64,000 nucleotides of DNA. Source: Ceratotherium simum simum. Taxonomy: Eukaryota; Chordata; Mammalia; Perissodactyla; Rhinocerotidae. The translations under genes were made by a program, and so were the position numbers. Under the pieces are notes generated by a model. It ran no database searches. It saw only the letters and a program-made list of their open reading frames with translations, and was not told the origin of the DNA. Below, piece by piece: positions 38,602 to 50,000 of this stretch. Location: positions 4,991,599-5,055,598 of the forward strand of contig NW_004454195.1 of assembly GCF_000283155.1 (NCBI RefSeq), given 5' to 3'. The first letter of the stretch is position 1. The number at the start of each line of letters is the position of its first letter.

Positions 38602-39784
38602 GTGGAGTACTACATGTGAGAGAACCTGTAAGTATGGCATTCGTTTAGTTGGACAGCAGGTAGGAAGGACACATATTGCAGGCCAGAAGGCTAATTAATG
38701 TTATATGTTAGCAAAATATTTGGTCAAATTGTCACCTGCTGAACCTTGGAAGATAGACCAAGTGTTACCTAAGTCTGGAGCAGTGAAGTGTTACAGAAAA
38801 TTCAGAACGTTAAATACTAGCTGGCTCCTTCTTAGTGCTCTTAGCAACAAGGAACTCAGACTGGGGCTAGCCAGTTGCGAGCTAAGATTTAAGAAAACAG
38901 AACTTTGTTAAGAAAACCTTTCTCTGTGAATTACAATCCAATATGACTGAGAATCCTGTGATTTGAGGTTTGCAGGTTTGCAAAAGCCAAGCCAAGCAAT
39001 TACAAGCATCGGCTACAATGCCACAACCACCCAAGAAGACAGAATTGGTGCCCCATCATACATTGGCCCAGTTTTCTGGCAGCGATGGGATTAAGAGTGT
39101 TCCAGGTGGCCTCAAGGGAGTCATGAGGAAGTTCAGAGGAGGGGAGATGGACAGAAGCCAATTAATAAAAGATAAAGTCTTCAGGTTCAAAACTATGTCC
39201 AGACATGATTTTTGACTATACTTTTTCATGGAACTGACAAGAAACAAAAAGACTGGAAGTATACTAAGTTACTGAGGGAGTTGGGCTGCTAAAGTACAGT
39301 TGCATAGCTTGCAACTGTACTTAAAGCAATTTCCAGGCCTCAAATCAGCACCAGAAGAGAGCAGGTATTAGAACCCCAAGAAGAGCACGCTGCCTAATGC
39401 CTGCCTAAGTTATGGCCAAGCAGGACAGGAGCGATGGAGGACCGTCAACCAGGGAGTTTCTCCCACAGGGGAAAATCACGGCCCGTCAGATGAGGTAACT
39501 AAAGAACGTCCTTCAGTGCCAGGGCAGAAAGTCTTCGTGATTCCTACTCCGCACAGGACTAGAGAACTCCTAGTAAATGGTAGCTGATGTGTGTTTCCAA
39601 TTCTCTCATTTTTCAAATGGGAGTTTTAAAAATTATAATTATCTTATTTCTACTCCATTTTAAATGGGGAATTTGGGGTTGCCCTTCAGTTTATAGCCAT
39701 CCACAGAAAGCCACATCTGGACCTCCTGAAAAGGACAGTACATCAACCAGACCAAATGGGCAAGACTGTGGCAGAGACTACTAG

Positions 39785-40225
39785 TTGTTCCCCTCTATCT
39801 CATCTCCCCTTATTTCCAACAGAGCCCTTTGTTTTCAGATGGACACAAGGCCACTCAAACTACAGACTACATTGCTTAGCCTTTCTTCCACCTAAGTGCA
39901 GACATGTGACTAGGTTCTGATCAACTGGATATAATCAAAGTGACATGTGTGACTTTCAGAAAGTATCTAAAGAGAAGAAACCACACACCCTTCATTGCCC
40001 CTCACCTTCCTACAGACTGGAATGCAAATTTGATGGCTGGAGCTCAAGTTGGACCATATTGGATCATGAGATGCAAAGTTGTATCCTATCTCCCTGATAT
40101 GCTGGAGCCTTACACAGCCCTACTGCCTACCTCTGGACTTCATTTACATGACTGAAAAACAAACTTCTACTTTCTTTATGCCATTACTTTTTTTTGGTCA
40201 CTTGCAGACAAACTGAACTATAACT
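39785..40225 (+). mobile_element. ERVL/MaLR-like LTR remnant, same family as 38112
   Basis: Contains tgactttcagaaagtatcta, acagactggaatgcaaattt, gatggctggagctcaagttg and aaacaaacttctactttctt. Same block order as the copy at 38112; the 71-codon frame at 39940 lies within it. Confidence 0.6.
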
Positions 40226-40532
40226 TTTATATACATAAATATACATATATGTGTATGTGATCTAGTTAAAACCTTTACCTAGACTTATAGATTTTATTAT
40301 ATCATAGACAAAATCAAACATATAGAGCATAATTGTCTAAAGAAAGGGGATTGGTTTTCAGGTAAGCCCTGTGATTCAATATTTCTTTATTATCTAGAGA
40401 AAGTCTATAATAAACACTTATGTCCCCACCCCCAAATATAAGTGTTAATACTGAGGTTTTACTATACTTATCAAACATTGTGGCTGTAAGTATTTATATA
40501 TATTAACCATGATTTAAAAAGTCAGTCCCTAG

Positions 40533-40921
40533 GGGCCGGCCCCATGGCATGGTGGTTAAGTGCGCACGCTCTGCTGCTGGCGGCCCGGGTTCGGATTCTG
40601 GGTGCGCACCGACACACCGCTTGTCAGGCCACACTGTGGCGGCGTCCCACATAAAGTGGAGGAAGATGGGCACGGATGTTAGCTCAGGGCCAGTCTTCCT
40701 CAGCAAAAAGAGGAGGAGTGGTATGGATGTTAGCTCAGGGCCATTCTTCCTCAGCAAAAAGAGGAGGAGTGGTATGGATGTTAGCTCANNNNNNNNNNNN
40801 NNNNNNNNNNNNNNNNNNNNNNNNNNNNNNNNNNNNNNNNNNNNNNNNNNNNNNNNNNNNNNNNNNNNNNNNNNNNNNNNNNNNNNNNNNNNNAACTTTA
40901 AAAATAAAAAAAAAAAAAAAT
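40533..40921 (+). mobile_element. ERE SINE with 51-bp tandem tail and assembly gap
   Basis: Head gggccggccccatggcatgg, then tail units starting at 40685, 40736 and 40787 (period 51). The gap begins two bases into the third. It ends with an A-rich tail and is flanked by an exact 17-bp duplication, aaaaagtcagtccctag (40516-40532 and 40922-40938). Confidence 0.93.
40789..40893. other. Assembly gap (105 N)
   Basis: One hundred and five unknown bases inside the tandem tail of the ERE. Peptides predicted across it are artefacts. Confidence 0.95.
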
Positions 40922-41944
40922 AAAAAGTCAGTCCCTAGAATAGTTATCAAGTTTTACTAATCTCTTAATATTCTACACCTAACAAATGCCCACATATAGT
41001 CTATAATCAACAATTATCAGTTGAATAAATGCAAGCTTTTGGCTCCTTTGCAATTAGTATTAATTCACAGTGACTTTTTTGGTCTTACTTACAGAATTTA
41101 AATTGGTCAGATCTTAATAATCTGAGATTGGGTCTTTAAAAACACTTATGGTTACATTACCCAGTCTTTTTCTCATTGTCTGCTGCTGACGTAGTTATGG
41201 TACCTTCAGATATTACTGCAAAGTCTAGAGAACATGCACTGTACATGCTCCCTTCACTTCTTCCTGGTTTTCTATAGAAACGTAAGGTCCCCAATAGAAT
41301 AATGAGGACTCAGCAAACGTCCATCAGAGAACGATGACAAGGATGAGTGCGGGGAGGCAAGAGTGGCAGATAACTGACTCTTTCTCCTTGTTCCAACAGC
41401 CAGTGATGAAAGGGAGCAGTGTTAGGAGTTGAGCTATTTACGGGCAGGAGTTTGAGCTTGAGAGTTAATATACTTGCATCTAGGAAAGAAGGATAAATAG
41501 CAGGTGGAAATGAGGACTTACAAAGTTTTGAAACACAGCTGATTATGTAGGATAACAGCTCTGCAACACATAACCACCATTGGTGCATCATCTTACTTCA
41601 AAACGTGTACTTGTACACACACTTCACAAAGAAACTCTGCAGTTTATAGTTTAAGACGTTGTTACAGATAAGCCACTCATTACTTCCATTTGTAGTTTTT
41701 CTCCACGTGGTCACATTCAAACACAGCTTCTTTATCATTCCCTTACCCAGTGAGACTCTCCACCTGGATGGGGAGTGAAAGCAAAAAGGATACTGACTAT
41801 AGAAAGATGTATTAAATTTTTAGGAGAAAGTATGTATAATTTAAAATTTTCTATTTAATAGTATAGCATAATTTTTAGTTAGAAAATTATGATCATCCCT
41901 AATGTTTCTAAAAAGTATCCTATCTGGAAAGGCTAGATGCATAG

Positions 41945-42195
41945 TAGCAATGAATCAAGTTTGGAGGTTCACAGGCTGGAGCTTGAATCTGAACTCTGCC
42001 AGTTATTAGCACAGTGACTTTGGGTAAGTCACTTAACCTCTGTGTGCCTTAATTTCCTCATCTGTAAAATGGGGTAATAATATTTCCTATCTAGTATATG
42101 CCACTGTGAAAATTAAATGAGTCAAGCTATGTAATAAACTTAGCACACTGCTTTCAACATATTATACACTCAATAAATATTACCTAATAATTATT
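41945..42195 (+). repeat. MIR SINE
   Basis: Contains gaatctgaactctgccagtt, gggtaagtcacttaacctct, cctcatctgtaaaatggggt and acactcaataaatattacct in plus-strand MIR order; well preserved. Confidence 0.93.
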
Positions 42196-42374
42196 CTTAG
42201 CTATTAGCCAGTAGGGGTTCACAGAACACAGAATATCTAAGAAGGCAGAGTATTCTGTTCCATTAAAGAAAATATATCAGTTTCTCTTCAAAGAGCAGGG
42301 GATTTTCTTGCTTATGAAAACAGAACTTTAATTAAAACAGACTGAGAAATACTACTCTAAGCCTTAATCTTACT

Positions 42375-42560
42375 GGTTCCAGAATAAATGTCATTCATTC
42401 AACAAATACATATTATCCCTGTTTCTTGCTCTCCTGCCCCTGACCCCTGATGCCATGCATACAGTGTAGCAATATGGGGATCAAGGAAGACTAACTCAGC
42501 ACTGTGCTAGGAACTGGGGACGCAGCAGTCGCCAAAGGACAATGAAGACTTGTTCTGATA
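42375..42560 (-). repeat. L2 LINE 3' end
   Basis: Contains cattcattcaacaaatacat and agcactgtgctaggaactgg in reverse-strand L2 order. Confidence 0.6.
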
Positions 42561-42884
42561 TTAGACATTATGACATCTCAATAGCTTTTGAACACTTACA
42601 GTATTTGGGAAAGAAAGTAATCTAACAACGCTTTTTATTTTTTCTTCATATAACCCAGAGCACCTAGCCCCGTGTCTGCTTATAGGAGGCAACTCTAGTC
42701 GACATTTGATCCTTACCATTTTCATTTTCCTAAAACTGCAACGTCCCTTAACTTCCATGGTGTCGTTTCCTCCTGGGTCGTCCCCTACACTGGCCTGACT
42801 CTGACTTTTCAATCTGTCACAGAATCCTTTTTCCTTTTCCATCATTTAAGTACTCATGTTCCTTAGACTTCTGTTCTTTGCCTT

Positions 42885-43265
42885 CCATTTTCTTTCTTCT
42901 GGATGATCTCATCACCCACAGCTTCACCTACCCTCAAATCGTAATTAGTCCCAAGCATTTATCTCTAGACTGTCATCTCCCTCTTGGGCTCTTGACCTAT
43001 ATTTTCTATAGCCTACAGGGGCTCTCCCCTGGGTTTCCTAGACAGGCATTTCAAATTCAATATATTCAAAACCAAACACATCTTTTCCACCCAAATTCCT
43101 CCTTCTTCTCATTGCCCTATCTTGGTTAACTATATCATCTTCTACTGTCTTGAGATAAGATACCAAACAGCCTCCTTGACACTCATGCATACCTTCCTCA
43201 TCCTCCCTTCTAAGTGCACACTGTAAAATTTATCTCCTCAATATTTGTTAGTCTACCCTACTGTC
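42885..43265 (+). repeat. L2 LINE ORF2-end fragment
   Basis: Contains ctcatcacccacagcttcac, cctagacaggcatttcaaat and caatatattcaaaaccaaac, the pattern of the L2 ORF2 C-terminal region. The 83-codon frame at 42878 is part of it. Confidence 0.6.
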
Positions 43266-43314
43266 TCCACGCCTACAGTGATATGCCTTAGATTATACCA
43301 AGAGCATACATAGC

Positions 43315-43520
43315 ACAATGGTTGAATACTGGTTCAGGAATTACATGGCCTGAGTTTTTACCAAAGTTCTATCACTAACCGAATGACCATGGGCAAATTA
43401 TGTAACATCCTGAGCCTTGAGGATTAAATAAGCAAATAAATGCAATGCCCTCATAGTAGTGCTTGGCACAATAGTAAACAGTCAAAAATATTAGCTATTG
43501 GTACTGTTACTATTACCATA
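43315..43520 (+). repeat. MIR fragment
   Basis: Contains cacaatggttgaatactggt, tgaccatgggcaaattatgt and tagtagtgcttggcacaata in plus-strand MIR order. Confidence 0.75.
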
Positions 43521-43528
43521 TTAAGTAT

Positions 43529-43610
43529 CATTGTATACTTATATACAATATAAGTATATTGTATAATATTATACATTGTATAATAATATACAATATAAGT
43601 ATATTGGTGG
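43529..43610. repeat. AT-rich palindromic direct repeat
   Basis: A 21-bp unit (begins atatacaatataag, ends tatattg) occurs exactly at 43541-43561 and 43586-43606. The arms atacttat (43535 onward) and ataagtat are complementary, so a hairpin is possible. Confidence 0.75.
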
Positions 43611-43675
43611 TGTTATTGCTGCATTTATTACAGTGCTGGGCACAAATTTGATAAATAAAAAAATGAATCAGATGG

Positions 43676-43785
43676 CAACTAGACTTTTGGTGATGAACAT
43701 GATGTAGTCTATACAGAAGCGAAATATAACAATGTACACTTGAAATTTATATAATGTTATAAACCAATGTTACCTACAAAAAAAC
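43676..43785 (+). mobile_element. Very short L1 3' end
   Basis: Contains gatgaacatgatgtagtcta, acttgaaatttatataatgt and tataaaccaatgttacctac, matching the L1 3' UTR seen at 24200-24290. About 110 bp only. Confidence 0.8.
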
Positions 43786-45679
43786 AAGTCCAAGGACAAC
43801 AATAAAGTATGGTAATATGGAAGGAGCAGTACCGGCCTCAGCGTTCAAGTAAAAGGTAACTTTCCACGACATTTATATATATAAGAGAATTTCACTCAAA
43901 TAATTCATATTAGAGCTATACCCCTCTGGTTTTTAAATTCTACCAGGTTATGTGTCTTAATAAAGTAATTTTAAAAAAAGAGAATCATTTAATTAGTATG
44001 TGTTATTGGAATCAGGGGATAGATTGCTACGCAGCAGAAACTGCACATCTGGTCCTATTATGCATTAATTCACTGTGGGCTTTCAACCAGTCTTTTTAAC
44101 CATTCAGAACTCTGACATTCACTTTATAAAATAAAGATTAAAAAATACCTGTCCAACATACTTGGTTAGGTTTTTGTGACAATATCATGACATAATATGC
44201 AAGCCCCATGGAATATGAAAAGCACTCTGTCACCAAAAGGAAAGCTCACTATTAGTATATTACTTCATAGATATGTGATTTGACCTTTATGTTTACAACA
44301 AAACGCTGAGGTAAGGAAAATGTACAAAGGATTAAGAGGAGGTAGCTTCTTGGTTTCTGAAAGGAATAACACAATCATTATTAAGGAAGGATGTAAGACG
44401 GAAGGAGATTAGGAACGATGAGATTTCTCTTTTGACCAGGATAGAAGAAAAATGGAAAGCTAAATCAACAGAAAATGTAATTGCTTTCAAACCAACGAAT
44501 ATAATATCATGTTGAAAAAAAAAAGTAAATGTTTTTCTACTAGATAACTGTTCCGATGATATGTACTCATTCTCTTGAAAAAATTTAAGTAGCAAGGGAG
44601 AGAAGGGAAAAGAATAGAATTTCACTACCTCAAAAAAAAAAGTCTGACATAATAGTGAACAAGACCTTAGGGACACCCAAAATAACAACCTAGTTGAAGA
44701 TATTAGAAATGATGAAATAAAGCCAGAAAACATCTTCGAAGGAAGTATTTTGCTTAAATTATTTTGGAGATGGTTATTCAGTGAACAGAAACACATCTGG
44801 GAATGCATCTGGAAGAAAACTTAATTATCTAATCATTGCTGAATCATTCTTTTTTTTTTTTCCAATTTCTTTTCTTCTGTTGTGACAAATATTGCTACTT
44901 AATGTTTTCAAGTCACTAGGAATAAAACTAGATTGGAAAAATATAACAGAATAAAATACAAATTTAACATAACTTGTCTTTTATCAGACTGCGTCAATAT
45001 GAACACATGGATGACTGGGACTAACAAAAGGAAGAAAAAGAACACAGGGTATTAATGAGTTAGCATCATTTTTTTTTGCAGATAGACTGAAAAAGTAGGT
45101 CATAGGATAGGCTGGACAATATGAGATAACTCTGTGACTCACGGAAATCATCCTGCCAAAGTGATCCCGGCTTCAGGCCCTTATGCTCCTTCACTGTCTG
45201 AGTATACAGTGGAGAGATCAGAAGACAGAACTTTCTCTGCAAGGCTGCCACTTCACCCCACTACAAGAGTCTCCTTTATCCCTGAGTGCTCATTGGTTAT
45301 TGGCTGTGGCATTTCCCTGGGCAATCTCTAGGTGTAGTAAATTCAGGGAGTGTGAATGGATATCAGTGCTAAAAGGGTAATATTCTGGACTCAACAAGAC
45401 AAATCAATCCAGAAGTACACACTACACTGATAAATAATAATGGCCAATTCTGAGATGGATAATATCATGGAATTAAAAGTCAACACAAAGATGGGAGATT
45501 AAGGTGCAACTTACTTCAGATCTATGCAACTTGCAGGTAAACACACAACTGGGCATTAATTCATTCGAACACGTCTTTACTGAATGAGAGAGATGGATTT
45601 TGTCTTCCAAGTTTAAGGTCTAGTTAGCATAAAAGCCATTGGACTTCCAACAAAATAATTTATGTAAACAGACAGGTCT

Positions 45680-45685
45680 TTTATT
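45680..45685 (-). promoter_or_regulatory. Possible polyadenylation hexamer AATAAA
   Basis: The plus strand reads tttatt, i.e. AATAAA on the minus strand, about 107 bases past the stop of the candidate exon at 45792. In sequence this AT-rich the hexamer is common by chance, so it only matters if transcripts are shown to end here. Confidence 0.2.
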
Positions 45686-45791
45686 ATACTAGCTGTTTCA
45701 TTTCTTAAAATGTACCTATCAATAGGATATTACATATTTCTTTCACACGTTCATGTGTGATCGGAGGACTCAGAGATTCTTTCACTTAGTA

Positions 45792-46011
45792 TTAGAACAT
45801 ATCCTTGAGAGAAGAACTCCTCCGCGTGTTGTCATTTTTCGAATATATGTGAATATGTGGTTTATGTTGGGGAGTCACTGTGTAAACTGAACGCCGCTCA
45901 AATGACGGGGGCCCAATTAAAGTCGACGTGTAAGGCCCTAAGGTCTTGGGAAGCGTAATTATATCATCTCCAACACGTCCAAGTGAAAAAGCCTCTCCTT
46001 GGGAAGTGCCT
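45792..46011 (-). other. Candidate alternative terminal exon or conserved element (72-codon open frame)
   Basis: On the minus strand an AG (46013-46012) after a T-rich stretch is followed by one base that completes the phase-2 codon left by the CDKAL1 exon (AA+A, Lys). Then come 72 open codons beginning GTSQGEAFSLGRVGDD and ending SSSLKDMF, with a TAA stop at 45794-45792. The minus-strand hexamer AATAAA lies at 45685-45680. The block keeps about ten CpGs in 240 bp, unlike the CpG-poor flanks, and no repeat family is recognised. The peptide matches nothing I know. A conserved non-coding element, a retrocopy fragment or chance would also fit. The acceptor is weak (AAAG). Confidence 0.3.
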
Positions 46012-46239
46012 CTTTCAAAATTACACAAAAACATAAAAATTAATGATTTAAATTTTATACTTTTTTTATCCTAGTAATACCTTAAAAACATAAGAGAGAA
46101 GCCAGTTAAGTGACAATTAATGAAAGTAGTAAAATTTATGAAGTATTTACTAAAAATTATAAAAACATGAATCTTTCTAAAATCAGAATGACATCTCTTG
46201 CTTTGTTCCATAGTTTTCTTCCAAATCTCTACAAATCCC

Positions 46240-46690
46240 ATTACACATTTCAAGGAATCATCTTATCCATTTAAATAAAAACATCAAATTGCTTAGCTAA
46301 TTTTCCAACTGGATTAATAAATGTGAATAGAATAATTTAAGTCATGAGTGTCTGCTGATGACCAGCTGTTTTAAATTAGTATATTAAATAATTTAGACAC
46401 TTTTCTTTGCAAAGGTTGCATGATTTAATAAATTCCCATATGCTTCAACATGTGCCAACACTACTAGGTTATCCTAAATCCAGCTGCTGTTATGATAATA
46501 GCTGCCAACTTTCAAACAAGTGAAGAGAATAATGAATCAGCTTCAAGTTGGCTCACATGTAAACTTATATTGCTCTCAGCTAAAACATGCGCCAATTTCA
46601 ACTGTAAAGAAAATTAATTAAAAAGATTTCACCTCCACTGTCTGAGAAACATGGCACCACAAATAGCACTGAGTTAATAGTTTAAAAGCC
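46240..46690. other. Candidate conserved non-coding element
   Basis: Repeat-free by eye and dense in developmental factor motifs: CAGCTG E-boxes at 46363-46368 and 46481-46486, palindromic ctttgcaaag at 46405-46414, and an attaattaa homeodomain motif near 46613. It sits beside the CpG-retaining open frame at 45792. CDKAL1 introns are thought to hold distal enhancers of SOX4, which makes a regulatory role plausible, but this is inference. Confidence 0.35.
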
Positions 46691-49600
46691 TACAGCTTCA
46701 GGTAAACTCCTATGGTTTAAATTTGAGTCTTAAATGCTGTAGGTTGTTTTAAAGATTGGATTTTTTGAAGACAGAGATTAGGAAATGCTGTGTCCCTAAT
46801 TCATAATACGAATATTTGAGAAGCCTCACACTGATGGAGGAAAAAATAAATGAGACTCTTTTTTGTTAAAATAAAGGCTCATTACAAAAAAGCCTTCAAA
46901 GGCTTCAGAGAAAACAAGATGGAAATGAAAAGGGCCACATTTACACAGGAGCTAAAAAGCAGATAGAAGAAGAGAGCACCAAACCCAACACCATTGTAAG
47001 TCAGGGCCATTTTATGAATGAGTGTTAGGCACAAAACAGGGCAACATGATAGTATTAGACTCTCTTTCTAAGAATACAATATTGTATTGAATTTTAATAA
47101 ACACCAGCCAAAACAACTTTGTGCTGGATCAGTTATCCAGACTAGTGGGTCTACAGAAACGCCTGAAACTTTGGTGTTTCCAATAAGCACTGATCTATTT
47201 GGCATAAGGTTATACTGGTTTTTATTGGGAAAAATAAGCAAAATAGAGCAGAAGTCTGTTTAAAATATTTCATTTATTTCTAAATGTTCATCATAGTTGA
47301 AAATTGTTCATTGGATGAAGGGACTTCCCCAAGAGGACAGGCAAACTTTTTCACAAAGAGCAAAGATGGATCATATTGTCCTTACAGGAGTGAGGCTGTA
47401 TATGAAAGACTGTATATATCTTATGGTTCTGATGAAGTGTCTAAAATTACGTAAGGATCACCTTGTTAGTAGTGATAATCTTATTTCTTCTTTTTTTCCA
47501 AAGGGTACTTGTAATTTTGCTCAGTCGTCTGCTCTGTATATCAGGCATATCATATTGACTGTCTTCTACAGTTTTTCAATACATCTTATAAGCTATAAAG
47601 TCATAATCTAAGTATGAAAGTGTATACCAGGGTTGCTTCTGCCTTCACTGCATATACACAATACAGAGTTAATAAAAAAATCCCCTGGAGATGCTAACTG
47701 GCTAGACTCACATTCTACAATTCCAGTGATTCATAGCACTTGAACTGAAACTGTGGATGGATGGGTACGGGACAGTGTGTCTTCTCCAGGCATCTCCAAA
47801 ATCCTCTCCAGGAATCTCTGATATTTCCAGTGCTGGAAATACTGGAGAACCCTGGGTAGAGTACTTGGTTCTGGGGTCTTCCAGCCAGTTGGAATAGTTC
47901 TAGAAAAGCTACACAGATGCCTCAGAGTAACTCAGAATCCAAAGAAAGGACAACGAGCTTAGCCCATGAATAAAGGCAAGAGACTATTTTCTAATACTTT
48001 GATGTGATCATCTCTTGACTTCTCTATAGCTCATGGATGTTGCTGAAACTGTTCAAGATGCAACAGATTTAAAAGGTCCATCTTTGGAGCAACATAAAAG
48101 GCTAGAACTTGTTGTGAAATTGTTGCCCAGTTAAGTAGCCACAGTAATTCCACAAACAATTGAGTCAGCACTCACCCAAACGGAGGTAAAAGAAAGGTGT
48201 TGATTCCTCAACCACACTGAATCACACTGATGCAACAAACTATTTGGGAAGTGTTCTAGTCTATTCTGCACAACAGGATGCCCGTCTACACTTGGCAAAA
48301 TCTTGTGCAACAGGTATGAATTGTGCACATTATTTGCTACTGCTTTAGTAAGCAGGAGGCAAGAAATTTCACAGGTGCAACAATTTATTTGCAATTTTGA
48401 CAACATTCCATTCACTAGTGCCAGCGTGCCCAAAAGGACTCTCTTACATGAGAGAAGTTTACCTACAATAAGCTAGAATAAATGCAAAGGAGGGATACAG
48501 GCCAACAAGAGGCATCTAACATAAAAATCCTTATGCTTTAGCCTTGACCTCAGTTCTATTCAAGATCAGAAAGTATTAGAGATAGTAGAGATCCGTCATT
48601 ATTCTCTTTTCTGCTTTGAAGGCTGTATATACTTAATGATTATAATTATGAAATCCTAGAATAAATATATCTTCTATACACTGATTTGAATATTCGAACA
48701 ATTGGCCGTAATTGTTTAAATGCATACTGAGTGTCTTTATTTCTGGTGGTTAGGATAATCAAGAAACGCCTAGAGGTGAAAAAAAAATTAGAAAGACACA
48801 TAAAGGAAAGATGAGGAAGGAAGGAGAAAGTAAACAAAAGAAAAAGATTTTAAAAGATTTGTATGTAGTCAGGATAAGTGACTAATTGAAGGTGGAAAAA
48901 ATAATTGCTTACAATTTGTATAAAGCAATCATATCCATGTAGTACTTTAACATGGTACAAAGGTACATAATTATAAACAAGAAGATGGAAACAAAAAGTT
49001 GTATCTTAATTAAGAAAAACAACAGAGCAAAAATTATGGAAAAAAATTAATGGAGAGTGGGAAGACCCATGCCACAAATATGCCAAGATAAATGACATAT
49101 CCCCAAGGGGGAGAACAGTGCCCTAGACATGAGAAGGTTCTGTATAGCCTTGGCCAGCACTATTTCCTGCCTTGTATAATCACAGAAGGCATTCAACGTT
49201 TGGTGATGATGAGAAGGAGGATTTTGAAGAATATAATTATCGGCTGCAAGTGTTTTCTGTGGAAACAAAATGATCATTCATGTCTGAGATTGTGTAAATA
49301 TGCCTTAATTTTGGTGAAAAGCAATTTGAACTATAAAAAATAGAATCCCCAAATCTCCTTATAAATCACAATTCTTCAAGTAAACTACAGGGAGAAGCGT
49401 GTAAAAGCAAAGACGTTCCAGATACTCTTCAAAAAATGCCATTTAGTAGAAAATTATCTATTTTGTAGTTACATGATTTGGTCTACCTCCATGTCAAAAT
49501 CAGCTCACAACTTCAAAAAGCCATATGAAAAGAGATTTAAGCAGAGCAAAGCTAAAGCAGGTTTCATCTACTAGGTCAGGTATAAAAATGATCACAATGC

Positions 49601-49854
49601 ATGTTACCTTAGAAAGACTGGCAACCTTACACAAGTTAATGGTGTGTCATGCACAGGTGGAAGGTGGATATAAACTGAGGAGAAAGAAGAAACCACATCA
49701 AGGGTGCCTAAGAAAACTTAAAGGCTTTGAAAGCTTCAAAAGTCTCGCCTTCGAACTCTGGTACCTTTAACTGTGGCTACAATAAGTGCATTTTTGCCAC
49801 ATGCTTTTGAAAGAAAAAAGAAATGGTTATTTTCATAAGTATTAACAGACTTAC

Positions 49855-50000
49855 TTCTCTTTCAGAAAATCCACTACTCTTTTGAAGTCAGCCACACAGT
49901 ATTCTCTTTTCATTTCCATGAGGACAGTGTCAGAGGCAGATTGGACTGGTATGTGCAGAAAAGCGTAGACTCTAGGATGATTAAGGATTTTTGCCATTTC
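49855..50000 (-). CDS. CDKAL1: CDKAL1 internal coding exon (146 bp)
   Basis: Read on the minus strand, this encodes 48 codons plus two bases (phase 0 start, phase 2 end). The peptide runs from [14 protein letters not shown] through [20 protein letters not shown] to [14 protein letters not shown] recognise this as the radical-SAM barrel segment of CDKAL1, a methylthiotransferase of the MiaB/MtaB type. The HIPVQSASD stretch is a family signature; the CxxxCxxC cluster motif lies in an earlier exon. CDKAL1 is known to convert t6A37 to ms2t6A37 in tRNA-Lys(UUU), is a tail-anchored ER protein, and is linked to proinsulin translation and type 2 diabetes. The acceptor is a T-rich tract ending TTTAAAG at 50001 onward. 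The donor is GTAAGT at 49854-49849. No stop codon or frameshift is present, so the exon looks functional. The exons before and after it are outside the window. Confidence 0.96.

Larger units (their letters stand above)
1..49854 (-). other. CDKAL1: CDKAL1 intron downstream of the exon (partial)
   Basis: This is intron by position, beginning at the GTAAGT donor at 49854. The next known coding segment of CDKAL1 (VPGITIATDIICGFPGE) was not found, so the intron continues beyond base 1. Stretches in which I identify nothing beyond AT-rich unique sequence are 180-870, 1290-2050, 2720-3410, 4120-5340, 7040-8370, 9810-13240, 17340-18540, 20140-21860, 25650-26520, 28085-30430, 30720-33740, 37200-38105, 38605-39780, 40940-41940, 43800-45780 and 46700-49850. 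Confidence 0.9.

Noticed and set aside
40549..40960. Open frames of 124 and 94 codons across the second N run
   Set aside because: They combine ERE head, tandem tail and unknown bases; artefacts of the gap and the 51-bp period, which is a multiple of three.
44332..44808. 158-codon open frame on the minus strand, the second longest in the window
   Set aside because: Composition is Phe/Ser/Leu-rich as expected from A-rich plus-strand DNA. No domain, splice context or CpG retention was seen; most likely chance.
47297..47611. 104-codon plus-strand frame
   Set aside because: It is opposite to CDKAL1, has no recognisable domain or promoter-like context, and ends in AT-rich low-complexity text.
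48131..48433. 100-codon minus-strand frame in the CDKAL1 direction
   Set aside because: It has no convincing acceptor that continues the CDKAL1 frame, no CpG retention and no recognisable domain. Weaker than the candidate at 45792.
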